Shown: positions 1-5,409 of the stretch, piece by piece
Layout: every line of letters starts with the position of its first letter
Position numbering within the stretch: position 1 is the first letter of the stretch
Origin: an uncultured Gammaproteobacteria bacterium
GTDB taxonomy: Bacteria > Pseudomonadota > Gammaproteobacteria > Xanthomonadales > Xanthomonadaceae
Assembly (NCBI GenBank): GCA_946885735.1
Contig: CAMPGW010000105.1
Coordinates: forward strand, 1 to 7,359
Length of the DNA: 7,359 nt
Direction: 5' to 3'
Position numbers and translations under genes: made by a program
The notes under the pieces: generated by a model
The model's input: the letters and a program-made list of their open reading frames with translations, nothing else
Databases searched by the model: none
Told to the model about the DNA's origin: nothing

Positions 1-847
1 GCGCGGCCGCGCCGGGCAGGTAGGAGGCGACGGTCCACAAGGCGATCTGGTACGCGACCTGGGCGCGGTGGGCGGCGCCGAGCTGGGTCATCGGCACGCG
101 GTCGAGCACGCCCTGCGCAAGGTCGGGATCGCGCTTGGCCATGGCCGACAGGCCGGCGGCGAGCACGCGCTGGCTGCGCGCATCTGCGGGCCAGCCCGCG
201 GGCGGCGCCGAGGGCGTGGCCAGCATGTCGGCGTAGCGCAGGGCCAGCTCGCCGCCGCTCGAGAGCTGCGCGGCGACGTGCCGCACGACGCCGGCATTGC
301 CGGCCTCGATCGCCAGGTCGATCCGCTGCCATCGCAGCGGGTCATCCAAGCCGGAGGCGGTCCGCAGCTGCTCGAACACCGGATCGCAGGCAGTCGGCAA
401 TGACTCGCCGCTCAGCCACACGCTGCGGGCGTCCGCGATCCAGGCAGCGTCCAGTCGCTCGGCGCGCGCACGCAAGTGCGCACAACGCAGCGCCGGATCC
501 TCGCTACCCTGCCAGGCCTTGCGGAAGCCCGGCCAATCCTCCCTGCGCGCCAGCTCCCGCAACCACAGCGTGCGCAGCCAGCGCCCCGCCGGCCGGTCGC
601 CGGCCTGGTCGAGAACGCCCATCACCGCCGCGGCGTCGGCGCTGCGCAGGTCGCGTGCCAGCACGCTGGCCTGCAACCAGTGCAGCAAGGGATCGCCGGC
701 GAAGGCACGGGTGCCGGCGAGGTCGAGTCGGCCGGCGTCGGCCGCGGCGAAGGCGTCGGCGAGGCGGCTGCGGCGCGCCGCATCCTGGCTGGCGACGGGG
801 GCGGACAGGGCCAGTGCAAGGACCAGCCAGAAGCATCGTGCGATCAT
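1..847 (-). CDS. slt: Soluble lytic murein transglycosylase (Slt70 family), N-terminal part
   Basis: This is a periplasmic enzyme of the family that cleaves the MurNAc-GlcNAc bond of peptidoglycan to form 1,6-anhydro-MurNAc ends. The frame is open from ATG at 847 to the left window edge (282 codons). Residues 1-20 form a Sec signal peptide: R4, a hydrophobic stretch at 6-19, likely cleavage near S20/Q21. The rest is Ala/Leu/Arg-rich helical sequence, as expected for the superhelical U-domain of Slt70. The LPTACDPVF motif at residues 150-158 is characteristic of Slt70-type proteins, and WLRELARREDW (about 86-96) also fits. The catalytic C-terminal SLT domain with its glutamate lies outside the window, so activity cannot be judged. 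There is no Shine-Dalgarno before the ATG; a -10-like hexamer six nt upstream suggests a leaderless message. It diverges from the TauE/SafE gene. Confidence 0.82.
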   Translation of the reverse strand, partial: MIARCFWLVLALALSAPVASQDAARRSRLADAFAAADAGRLDLAGTRAFAGDPLLHWLQASVLARDLRSADAAAVMGVLDQAGDRPAGRWLRTLWLRELARREDWPGFRKAWQGSEDPALRCAHLRARAERLDAAWIADARSVWLSGESLPTACDPVFEQLRTASGLDDPLRWQRIDLAIEAGNAGVVRHVAAQLSSGGELALRYADMLATPSAPPAGWPADARSQRVLAAGLSAMAKRDPDLAQGVLDRVPMTQLGAAHRAQVAYQIALWTVASYLPGAAA

Positions 848-881
848 GCGGCGAGTCTAGCGGAATGGGTGTGCAGGCCAA
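848..881 (-). promoter_or_regulatory. Candidate leaderless promoter of slt
   Basis: On the minus strand, TTGGCC (881-876) and TAGACT (859-854) are separated by 16 nt. Each matches 4 of 6 bases of the sigma-70 consensus. The -10 hexamer ends six nt before the A of the slt ATG (847), so transcription would begin at the start codon. This agrees with the missing Shine-Dalgarno. The -35 hexamer overlaps the ribosome binding site of the divergent gene. Inferred from spacing and consensus only. Confidence 0.35.
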
Positions 882-884
882 GGA
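881..884 (+). promoter_or_regulatory. Ribosome binding site of the TauE/SafE gene
   Basis: AGGA lies 7 nt before the ATG at 892 and supports that start. It also rules out the out-of-frame ATG at 885, which is too close to the site. Confidence 0.6.
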
Positions 885-891
885 ATGACCG

Positions 892-1686
892 ATGCCGATT
901 GAATGGCTGCTGTACCCGCTGCTCGGGATGGTGGCCGGACTGCTGGCGGGATTGCTCGGTGTCGGCGGCGGGCTGGTGCTGGTCGCGGCCCTGGTCCTCG
1001 TACTGCCCGGACAGGGCGTGCCACCCTCCGCCGCCATGCACGCTGCATTGGCGACCTCCCTGGCCAGCGTGATCATCACCTCGCTGGCCTCGACCCGCGC
1101 GCACTGGAAGCGCGGTTCGGTGTCCTGGCCGAGCGTGGCATGGCTGGTGCCGGGCCTGCTTCCCGGCGCCTGGCTGGGCAGCGTGCTGGCGACGCGGATG
1201 TCCGGCGGCAGCCTGCGCTGGTTCGTGGTCGCCTACTGTGTCGTCGCCGCGCTGCAGTTGCTGTTCGGACTGCCACGCGCCCATGGGGACGGCCGCACGG
1301 CGCCGCGCGGGCCGGGCCTGTCGGCGGCTGGCGTGGGCATCGGCGCCGTGTCCTCGCTGGTGGGCATCGGCGGCGGCAGCATGACGGTGCCGCTGCTGGT
1401 GTACCTCGGCCAGCCTCCGGTCCGCGCCGTGGCGACCTCGAGCGCCTGCGGCGTGGCCATCGGCCTGTCGGCGGCGGCAGGCTATGCCCTGCAGGCGGGC
1501 GCCGTCGGCATGCCGCCCGCCAGCCTGGGCTACGTCTTCCTTCCCGCGGCCATCGGCATCAGCCTGACCTCGGCCTGGATGGCGCCGCGCGGGGCGGCGC
1601 TGGCGCACCGCATCAGCCCGCTGGCGCTGCGGCGGGTCTTCGCCGCCTTCCTGCTGGCGATGGCGCTGGTGCTGCTGCGCGCCTGA
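892..1686 (+). CDS. TauE/SafE (DUF81) family inner-membrane permease
   Basis: This 264-residue polytopic membrane protein belongs to the TauE/SafE family, known or proposed to export sulfite, sulfoacetate and related anions. The protein shows the family's internal duplication. The first half has a glycine-rich membrane segment at 13-38 with GVGGG (23-27), followed by ATS (54-56) in the next helix. The second half repeats this as GIGGG (158-162) and ATS (181-183). Hydrophobic segments fall at about 5-38, 50-66, 81-101, 108-126, 145-172, 178-204, 211-229 and 247-263, giving roughly eight spans. Length is typical for the family. An AGGA site supports the start. It is convergent with the DUF4097 gene, with 16 nt between them and no visible terminator. 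The substrate cannot be read from the sequence, and no sulfur-oxidation or taurine genes are nearby. Confidence 0.9.
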   Translation: MPIEWLLYPLLGMVAGLLAGLLGVGGGLVLVAALVLVLPGQGVPPSAAMHAALATSLASVIITSLASTRAHWKRGSVSWPSVAWLVPGLLPGAWLGSVLATRMSGGSLRWFVVAYCVVAALQLLFGLPRAHGDGRTAPRGPGLSAAGVGIGAVSSLVGIGGGSMTVPLLVYLGQPPVRAVATSSACGVAIGLSAAAGYALQAGAVGMPPASLGYVFLPAAIGISLTSAWMAPRGAALAHRISPLALRRVFAAFLLAMALVLLRA

Positions 1687-1702
1687 TTCGCCGCGACTCG
1701 CG

Positions 1703-2620
1703 CTACTCCAGGATGATGCGGACGTCGCCGGAGAAGCTTTCCAGTTCGATCTCGCCGCGGCCGTCGCCCAAGCGCGTGTCCAGCGACTTGCCCGGGCCAT
1801 GCTCTTCGCGCTGCACGGTGCCGGTGGGGCTTTCGATGTCGCCGCTGAAGGACTCCACGCGCAGGCGCGCGCCGGTGTTGCGGGGAAGCCGAAGCGCCAG
1901 CGTGCCGCTCAGCGTCTCGGCATCCACGCGGGCGCCGGAGCGCAGCGCGGCGCGCACGCTGGCGTCGCCGGACACGGTGGCCACGCTCAGCTTGGACAGG
2001 GCCTTGGCATCGAGTTCGAGGTCGCCGGACACGCTCTCCATCCCGACCTCGCCATCCAGGCCGCCCTGCAGGCGGACGTCGCCGCTCACGCTTTCCACGC
2101 GCACGCGCGGGGTGGTGATCTTCAGCGTGCTGTCGCCGCTCACGGTCTGGATCTCGGCCTCGCCGGGCGAGGAAGCCGTCACCACCACGGCGCCGCTGAC
2201 GCTGGCCACCGACAGGCGGGCGCCGGCCATCTGCTGCACGTCCACGTCCGCGGCCACCGATTCGATTTCCAGCGAAGCGCGCTGCGGGATCGTCACCTCC
2301 AGCACGGTGGCCTCGGCGCCGTCGTCGCTGCGGCCCCAGAAATTCCAGCCGCCGCGGGTATTGGGGTACTTCACCGCGATGTCGAGGGTGCGTTCGTCGC
2401 CCTCGACCTGCAGCCTCTCGGCGCCCTTGCCGAGCGTGCCGGTGATGCGCACTTCCGGGCGCGCCCAGGTGCGGACCACGATGCTGCCCTTGATGTTCTC
2501 CACGTGCACTTCGCCGGTGGCGTTGAGCGGGCGGGTCTGGTTGATCGGCGTGCCGGCCAGCGCCGGCAGGGCGACGAAGGCGAACGCGGCGGCGACAGCG
2601 AGGGACAGTGGGCGGGACAT
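1703..2620 (-). CDS. Secreted DUF4097-family beta-repeat protein
   Basis: This 305-residue protein has a signal peptide at residues 1-22 (cleavage after ALA, before GTPIN), so it should be exported to the periplasm or cell surface. Its body is a repeat of short beta strands. Each rung carries an SGD-like turn: VAAD 122, VSGA 141, VSGD 160, VSGD 178, VSGD 197, VSGD 216, LSGT 237, FSGD 258 and FSGD 296. The period is about 19 residues, widening to 21 near the C-terminus. Such patterns are typical of DUF4097 (putative adhesin) proteins, predicted to form a right-handed beta-solenoid; molecular function is unknown. There are no cysteines and no recognisable catalytic motif. The gene is last in the sigma/anti-sigma operon, 23 nt after the anti-sigma stop, with a good AGGAGA site. 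It is therefore probably an effector or sensor of that regulatory pair. Confidence 0.88.
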   Translation of the reverse strand: MSRPLSLAVAAAFAFVALPALAGTPINQTRPLNATGEVHVENIKGSIVVRTWARPEVRITGTLGKGAERLQVEGDERTLDIAVKYPNTRGGWNFWGRSDDGAEATVLEVTIPQRASLEIESVAADVDVQQMAGARLSVASVSGAVVVTASSPGEAEIQTVSGDSTLKITTPRVRVESVSGDVRLQGGLDGEVGMESVSGDLELDAKALSKLSVATVSGDASVRAALRSGARVDAETLSGTLALRLPRNTGARLRVESFSGDIESPTGTVQREEHGPGKSLDTRLGDGRGEIELESFSGDVRIILE

Positions 2621-2627
2621 GCGGGTT

Positions 2628-2633
2628 TCTCCT
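2628..2633 (-). promoter_or_regulatory. Ribosome binding site of the DUF4097 gene
   Basis: AGGAGA on the minus strand lies 7 nt before the ATG at 2620, inside the 23-nt gap after the anti-sigma gene. It is the strongest Shine-Dalgarno in the window and fixes the start. Confidence 0.75.
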
Positions 2634-2643
2634 GGAAAGGGGT

Positions 2644-3111
2644 TCAGCCGGCAACCGCGCGCTGGGTGAGCGCAAGCCGGGTGGAGTAGGTCCTGCGCAG
2701 CTGCTCGAGCAGGAAGACGGAATCGGGATCGCGGGAAATCGCGCGCTGGATCTGCACCACGCTGCGGTCCAGTTCGCCCAGCGTCGGCTCGATCGCCGCC
2801 GGCACCGGCGCGCCCTTGTACTGGCGCAGCGCGGCCTGGTACTCGTCGGTGATGGCCCGCGATTCCGTCGCGACCACCAGCGCGGAGGCATCCGGCGAGG
2901 GCAGCGGCACCGGCGCGGCGTGCTGCTTCCAGGCCAGGCCCGCGACCAGCATCACCGAGGCCGCCATGGCCATCGACGACCAGATCCAGCGATGGGCACG
3001 CGGCGCCGGCCGGCGTTCGATCGCCTCGGCGATGCCTGGCCAGAGGTCGCGCGAAGGTTCGATCTCGCGGGGAAGCTGGCGCAGCTGCCAGCGCAGGTCA
3101 GTCTCGGTCAT
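2644..3111 (-). CDS. Anti-sigma-factor-like single-pass membrane protein
   Basis: This 155-residue protein is encoded directly after an ECF sigma gene and is best read as its membrane anti-sigma factor. Residues 1-40 form a charged cytoplasmic segment with LRQLPREIEPSRDLWPGI (9-26), the probable sigma-binding helix region. Residues 42-61 form one transmembrane helix, with W61 and K62 at its outer edge. Residues 63-155 should be periplasmic, with a Pro/Ala-rich linker (66-75) and then helices, including VVQIQRAI (118-125) and FLLEQLRRTYSTRLAL (133-148). It contains no cysteine, so it cannot be a zinc-binding (HxxxCxxC) anti-sigma factor. Its start overlaps the sigma gene by 14 nt, and GGGAGT (3122-3117) lies 5 nt before the ATG, implying coupled translation and matched amounts. 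The role is inferred from position and topology; sequence similarity to characterised anti-sigma factors is not obvious by eye. Confidence 0.75.
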   Translation of the reverse strand: MTETDLRWQLRQLPREIEPSRDLWPGIAEAIERRPAPRAHRWIWSSMAMAASVMLVAGLAWKQHAAPVPLPSPDASALVVATESRAITDEYQAALRQYKGAPVPAAIEPTLGELDRSVVQIQRAISRDPDSVFLLEQLRRTYSTRLALTQRAVAG

Positions 3112-3685
3112 GGTCTACTCCCAGGCGCTCGCGGAGCAGCTTGCGGGCGCGGTGCAATTGGGCCTTGGAACTTCCGACCGCCATGCCGAGTTCGGCGGCG
3201 ATCTCCTCGTGCTTCCAGCCTTCGATGTCGTGCAGCACCAGCACGGCGCGGGCGCGCTCGGGCAGGGTCGCCACCGCGCGTTCGAGGTCGAGGCGCTCGC
3301 GGGTACGCTGGCCGGCGGTGTCGTCGGTGGGCAAGGACTCCAGGGCGGAATCGTCGCCCTCGCCCGCCTCGCCGCCGGCGCGCTTGCGGATCTGCATCAG
3401 CGCGGTGTTCACCGCCAGCCGGTGCAGCCAGGTCGAGAAGGCGCTCTCGAAGCGGAACATCGGCAGGGCCTGCCAGGCGCGGATGAAGGCCTCCTGGACC
3501 AGGTCGTCGGCGCGGGCGGCCTGGCCGCCGGCCAGGCGCCAGACCACCGCGTAGACCCGCCGCGAGTGCTTGCGATACAGGGCCTCGAAGGCCTTGGCAT
3601 CGCCGAGCCCGGCGGCACGCGCCAGCGCATGGTCGCCGTCCTCGACGGCGGCGCCGGGCGCGGAAGGGGCGGAATCGATGGTCAT
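3098..3685 (-). CDS. ECF-type RNA polymerase sigma factor (RpoE-like)
   Basis: This 195-residue group 4 (extracytoplasmic function) sigma factor directs RNA polymerase to a dedicated promoter set. Region 2 covers about residues 30-102: the core-binding segment ADDLVQEAFIRAW at 59-71, and the -10 recognition segment STWLHRLAVNTALMQIRKR at 84-102. An acidic linker follows (103-135). Region 4 covers about 137-188, with LPERARAVLVLHDIEGWKHEEIA (141-163) and the helix-turn-helix ending SSKAQLHRARKLLRERL (172-188). No extra C-terminal domain is present, and the length is normal. I chose ATG 3685 (MTIDS). ATG 3700 adds five residues (MLGLA) and is equally possible; neither has a Shine-Dalgarno. A start at 3784 would overlap the sulfotransferase 3' end and is unlikely. 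It leads the operon with the anti-sigma and DUF4097 genes. Autoregulation is usual for such loci, but no clear GGAAC/GTC-type promoter is seen here. Confidence 0.93.
   Translation of the reverse strand: MTIDSAPSAPGAAVEDGDHALARAAGLGDAKAFEALYRKHSRRVYAVVWRLAGGQAARADDLVQEAFIRAWQALPMFRFESAFSTWLHRLAVNTALMQIRKRAGGEAGEGDDSALESLPTDDTAGQRTRERLDLERAVATLPERARAVLVLHDIEGWKHEEIAAELGMAVGSSKAQLHRARKLLRERLGVDHDRD
3117..3122 (-). promoter_or_regulatory. Ribosome binding site of the anti-sigma gene, inside the sigma coding region
   Basis: GGGAGT on the minus strand lies 5 nt before the ATG at 3111 and within the last codons of the sigma gene. It supports the overlapping start. Confidence 0.55.
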
Positions 3686-3703
3686 GGCAAGGCCGAGCAT
3701 ACG

Positions 3704-3738
3704 GGTTAAGATGCCCCGTGGCCCCCGATGGTTTAAGA
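3704..3738. repeat. Imperfect direct repeat upstream of the sigma gene
   Basis: On the plus strand, GGTTAAGAT (3704-3712) and GGTTTAAGA (3730-3738) share GGTT-AAGA, and the TTAAGA cores are 27 nt apart. They are the only A/T-rich patches in the short gap between the sulfotransferase stop and the sigma start. They could be promoter boxes (minus strand TTAAAC, 17 nt, CATCTT: weak sigma-70 matches) or an operator. Function is not shown. Confidence 0.3.
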
Positions 3739-3752
3739 CCGTCGCAGGCCGC

Positions 3753-5339
3753 TCAGTCGGGCAGGTCCGCCACGGCCACCCCACCCTGCCGAAGGCCGGC
3801 GATCAGCGGTTGCAGGCGGTCCGCATACGGGGCCCATTTGGGGCGTTCGCGCCGAACGACGTCCTCACGGACCTGGATCGAACTGGCGGTGGCGACGGCG
3901 CGGCCGCTGGAGGCGGTGCTTCGCATCGCGTCCACGTAGTCGACCCCACAGAATGCCGACACTTCGCGCATCACGGCTTCGGGGTCCGCGGTCAAACGCG
4001 CATAGTCCACATCCAGGATCCGCCCGGGCGCGATCTCGTGCCAGTGCGACATCAGCCGGCGGTAACGGACGAAATAATCCGCCATCTCGCGCTGGTCGTA
4101 GGAGTGCGGGTTGATCTCGCTGAACAGCTCGCGCAGGTTCGAGAAACAGGTTTCCACCGGATCGCGCACCATGTGCAGGATCTTCGCCCGCGGCAGCGCC
4201 TGGCAGATGAAGCCGACGTTGAGGAAGTTGGCCGGCTGCTTGTCCGTGAAGAAGCGCTCGCCGCCCAGCCGCCAGGCCAGCCCGTCCAGGTAATGCCGGC
4301 CGAGCGCCGCGACGTCCATGCCCTTCGATCGCCGCACCATCTCCAGGTCGATCGTGCCCTTGCAGTAGTGGTCGGTGGCCAGCCGCATCGCGCAGGTGAA
4401 GTCGTTGAGCTCGCCCAGTCCCAGCACCTGCGGGCTGGCGCTCAACAGTTGCTCCAGCAAGGTGGTGCCGGAGCGATGCATGCCCACGATGAAGATCGGC
4501 GTCCTGTCGCCTTGCGCTGGCGCGGGCATCGTGCCGACGGCCGGGACCCATGCGATCAATGCATCGAGCAGGCGCCGGCTTTCGGCCGCGTCGTAGGGCT
4601 CGGTCGCACGCCGGGCACGGCACATGGTTTCGAGCGCCTGCCAGGCCGCGTCGTGCTCGCCGAGGTCGTCGAGTTCCTTGTGCAGCGCACGCGCCAGGGC
4701 AGCCGCGCTTTCCGGCGGCAGGCCAGGGACCGACAGTTGCTTGCGCAAGGCCGCGACGTGGTTGGATGCAGGCGTCTGTTTGCCGAGGCGCGCGAGCATC
4801 CACCAGCCGATGGCCACGCCCGGGTTGCGGGCCAGCGCCCAGTTGAAGTCCAGGGCCGCCGGCTCGATGCGTCCGTGGTGCGCCAGCAACTGACCGCGGA
4901 CCAGGCGCGCGGCAATGTCCCCGGGCGCGCTGTCGGCGGCCGCCTGCGCGCAGCGCAGCGCCAGGTCGAAGTCGTTGAGGTTGCTCAGTTGCCGGGCGCA
5001 CTCCACCAGGAGCCGGACGGGCGCCGGGCGCTGCACCAGCAGATCCCCGACGACCTGGCGCAGCAAGGGAACTTCGTTGAAGGTGCGCAGGCGCCGGACC
5101 AGGGACTGCAGCCCTTCGGCGGAGCGCGGAGCCGCCTTCGCGGCGCGAAGCGCCCAGTCGCGCGCGGCGCGGTGGTGGCCGGACAGGGACTCCACGTAGG
5201 AGAGCTCGAGCATCGTCTCGCCGGATCCGGGCGAAAGCGCCAGGGCAGCGAGCCAGTCATTGCGCGCACGCTCCCAGTCGCCGCCGTCCATGTGCCCCTG
5301 CGCGCGGGTGCGAAGTCCTTGGAATGTGGGGGTGTTCAT
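3753..5339 (-). CDS. Tetratricopeptide-repeat sulfotransferase family protein
   Basis: This 528-residue protein joins an N-terminal TPR-like helical array (about 5-265) to a PAPS-dependent sulfotransferase domain (about 278-515). The array shows TPR-type pairs such as WLAALALSPGSGETMLELSYVE (29-50) and ALRCAQAAADSAPGDIAARLVRG (127-149). The catalytic domain has the 5'-phosphosulfate loop GMHRSGTT (286-293). It is followed by GLGE (307-310), whose E310 sits where tyrosylprotein sulfotransferases have the catalytic Glu. TDKQPANF (365-372) comes next, then the 3'-phosphate motif MVRDPVETCFS (390-400) with R392 and S400. All expected nucleotide-binding residues look intact. The domain would transfer sulfate from PAPS to a hydroxyl or tyrosine. 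The acceptor is unknown; in this family the TPRs are thought to hold a protein or glycan substrate. No signal peptide is seen, so it is probably cytoplasmic. The ATG has no Shine-Dalgarno, and M17 (5291) is an alternative start. It follows an Oar-like receptor gene across a terminator. Confidence 0.92.
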   Translation of the reverse strand: MNTPTFQGLRTRAQGHMDGGDWERARNDWLAALALSPGSGETMLELSYVESLSGHHRAARDWALRAAKAAPRSAEGLQSLVRRLRTFNEVPLLRQVVGDLLVQRPAPVRLLVECARQLSNLNDFDLALRCAQAAADSAPGDIAARLVRGQLLAHHGRIEPAALDFNWALARNPGVAIGWWMLARLGKQTPASNHVAALRKQLSVPGLPPESAAALARALHKELDDLGEHDAAWQALETMCRARRATEPYDAAESRRLLDALIAWVPAVGTMPAPAQGDRTPIFIVGMHRSGTTLLEQLLSASPQVLGLGELNDFTCAMRLATDHYCKGTIDLEMVRRSKGMDVAALGRHYLDGLAWRLGGERFFTDKQPANFLNVGFICQALPRAKILHMVRDPVETCFSNLRELFSEINPHSYDQREMADYFVRYRRLMSHWHEIAPGRILDVDYARLTADPEAVMREVSAFCGVDYVDAMRSTASSGRAVATASSIQVREDVVRRERPKWAPYADRLQPLIAGLRQGGVAVADLPD

Positions 5340-5374
5340 CAGGCCATGCTAAAAAAAAACCGGCCCTCTTGCGA
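5340..5374 (-). promoter_or_regulatory. Candidate leaderless promoter of the sulfotransferase, overlapping the terminator
   Basis: On the minus strand TAGCAT (5351-5346) ends six nt before the A of ATG 5339, the place expected for a -10 box when transcription starts at the start codon. It matches 4 of 6 bases of TATAAT. The -35 candidate TCGCAA (5374-5369, 17-nt spacer) is poor (3 of 6) and falls in the terminator loop region. The gene has no Shine-Dalgarno, which fits a leaderless message. Inference only. Confidence 0.28.
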
Positions 5375-5381
5375 GGGCCGG
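5351..5381 (-). terminator. Rho-independent terminator of the TonB-dependent receptor gene
   Basis: On the minus strand, CCGGCCCTC (5381-5373), a GCAA loop (5372-5369) and GAGGGCCGG (5368-5360) form a perfect 9-bp, almost all G/C stem closed by a GNRA tetraloop. Nine Ts follow directly (5359-5351). It begins 28 nt after the receptor stop codon and ends 11 nt before the sulfotransferase ATG. The orientation is clear because a T tract follows only on the minus strand. Confidence 0.95.
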
Positions 5382-5409
5382 CGAGTGTTGCAGTTTACCG
5401 CTCTACGGA

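Noticed and set aside
297..1072. Several plus-strand open frames opposite slt
   Set aside because: The minus-strand frame has a signal peptide and the Slt LPTACDPVF motif. The plus-strand frames have no recognisable features.
1687..1702. Bidirectional terminator between the convergent permease and DUF4097 genes
   Set aside because: The gap is only 16 nt, and neither it nor the flanks show a hairpin followed by a T tract on either strand.
844..1800. 318-codon minus-strand open frame antisense to the permease
   Set aside because: It is opposite a well-supported TauE/SafE gene and is rich in Arg, Gln, His and Gly like other antisense shadows.
903..2669. 588-codon plus-strand open frame across the permease and DUF4097 genes
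   Set aside because: It overlaps one real gene in another frame and another on the opposite strand. The composition is low-complexity Arg/Ala/Ser/Pro with no motif.
1530..2891. 453-codon minus-strand open frame across the DUF4097 and anti-sigma genes
   Set aside because: It is in a different frame from two supported genes on the same strand and has Arg-rich shadow composition.
3701..3784. Upstream ATG at 3784 as the sigma factor start
   Set aside because: It would overlap the end of the sulfotransferase gene by 32 nt and add residues unlike any sigma N-terminus. The ATGs at 3700 and 3685 fit the family length better.
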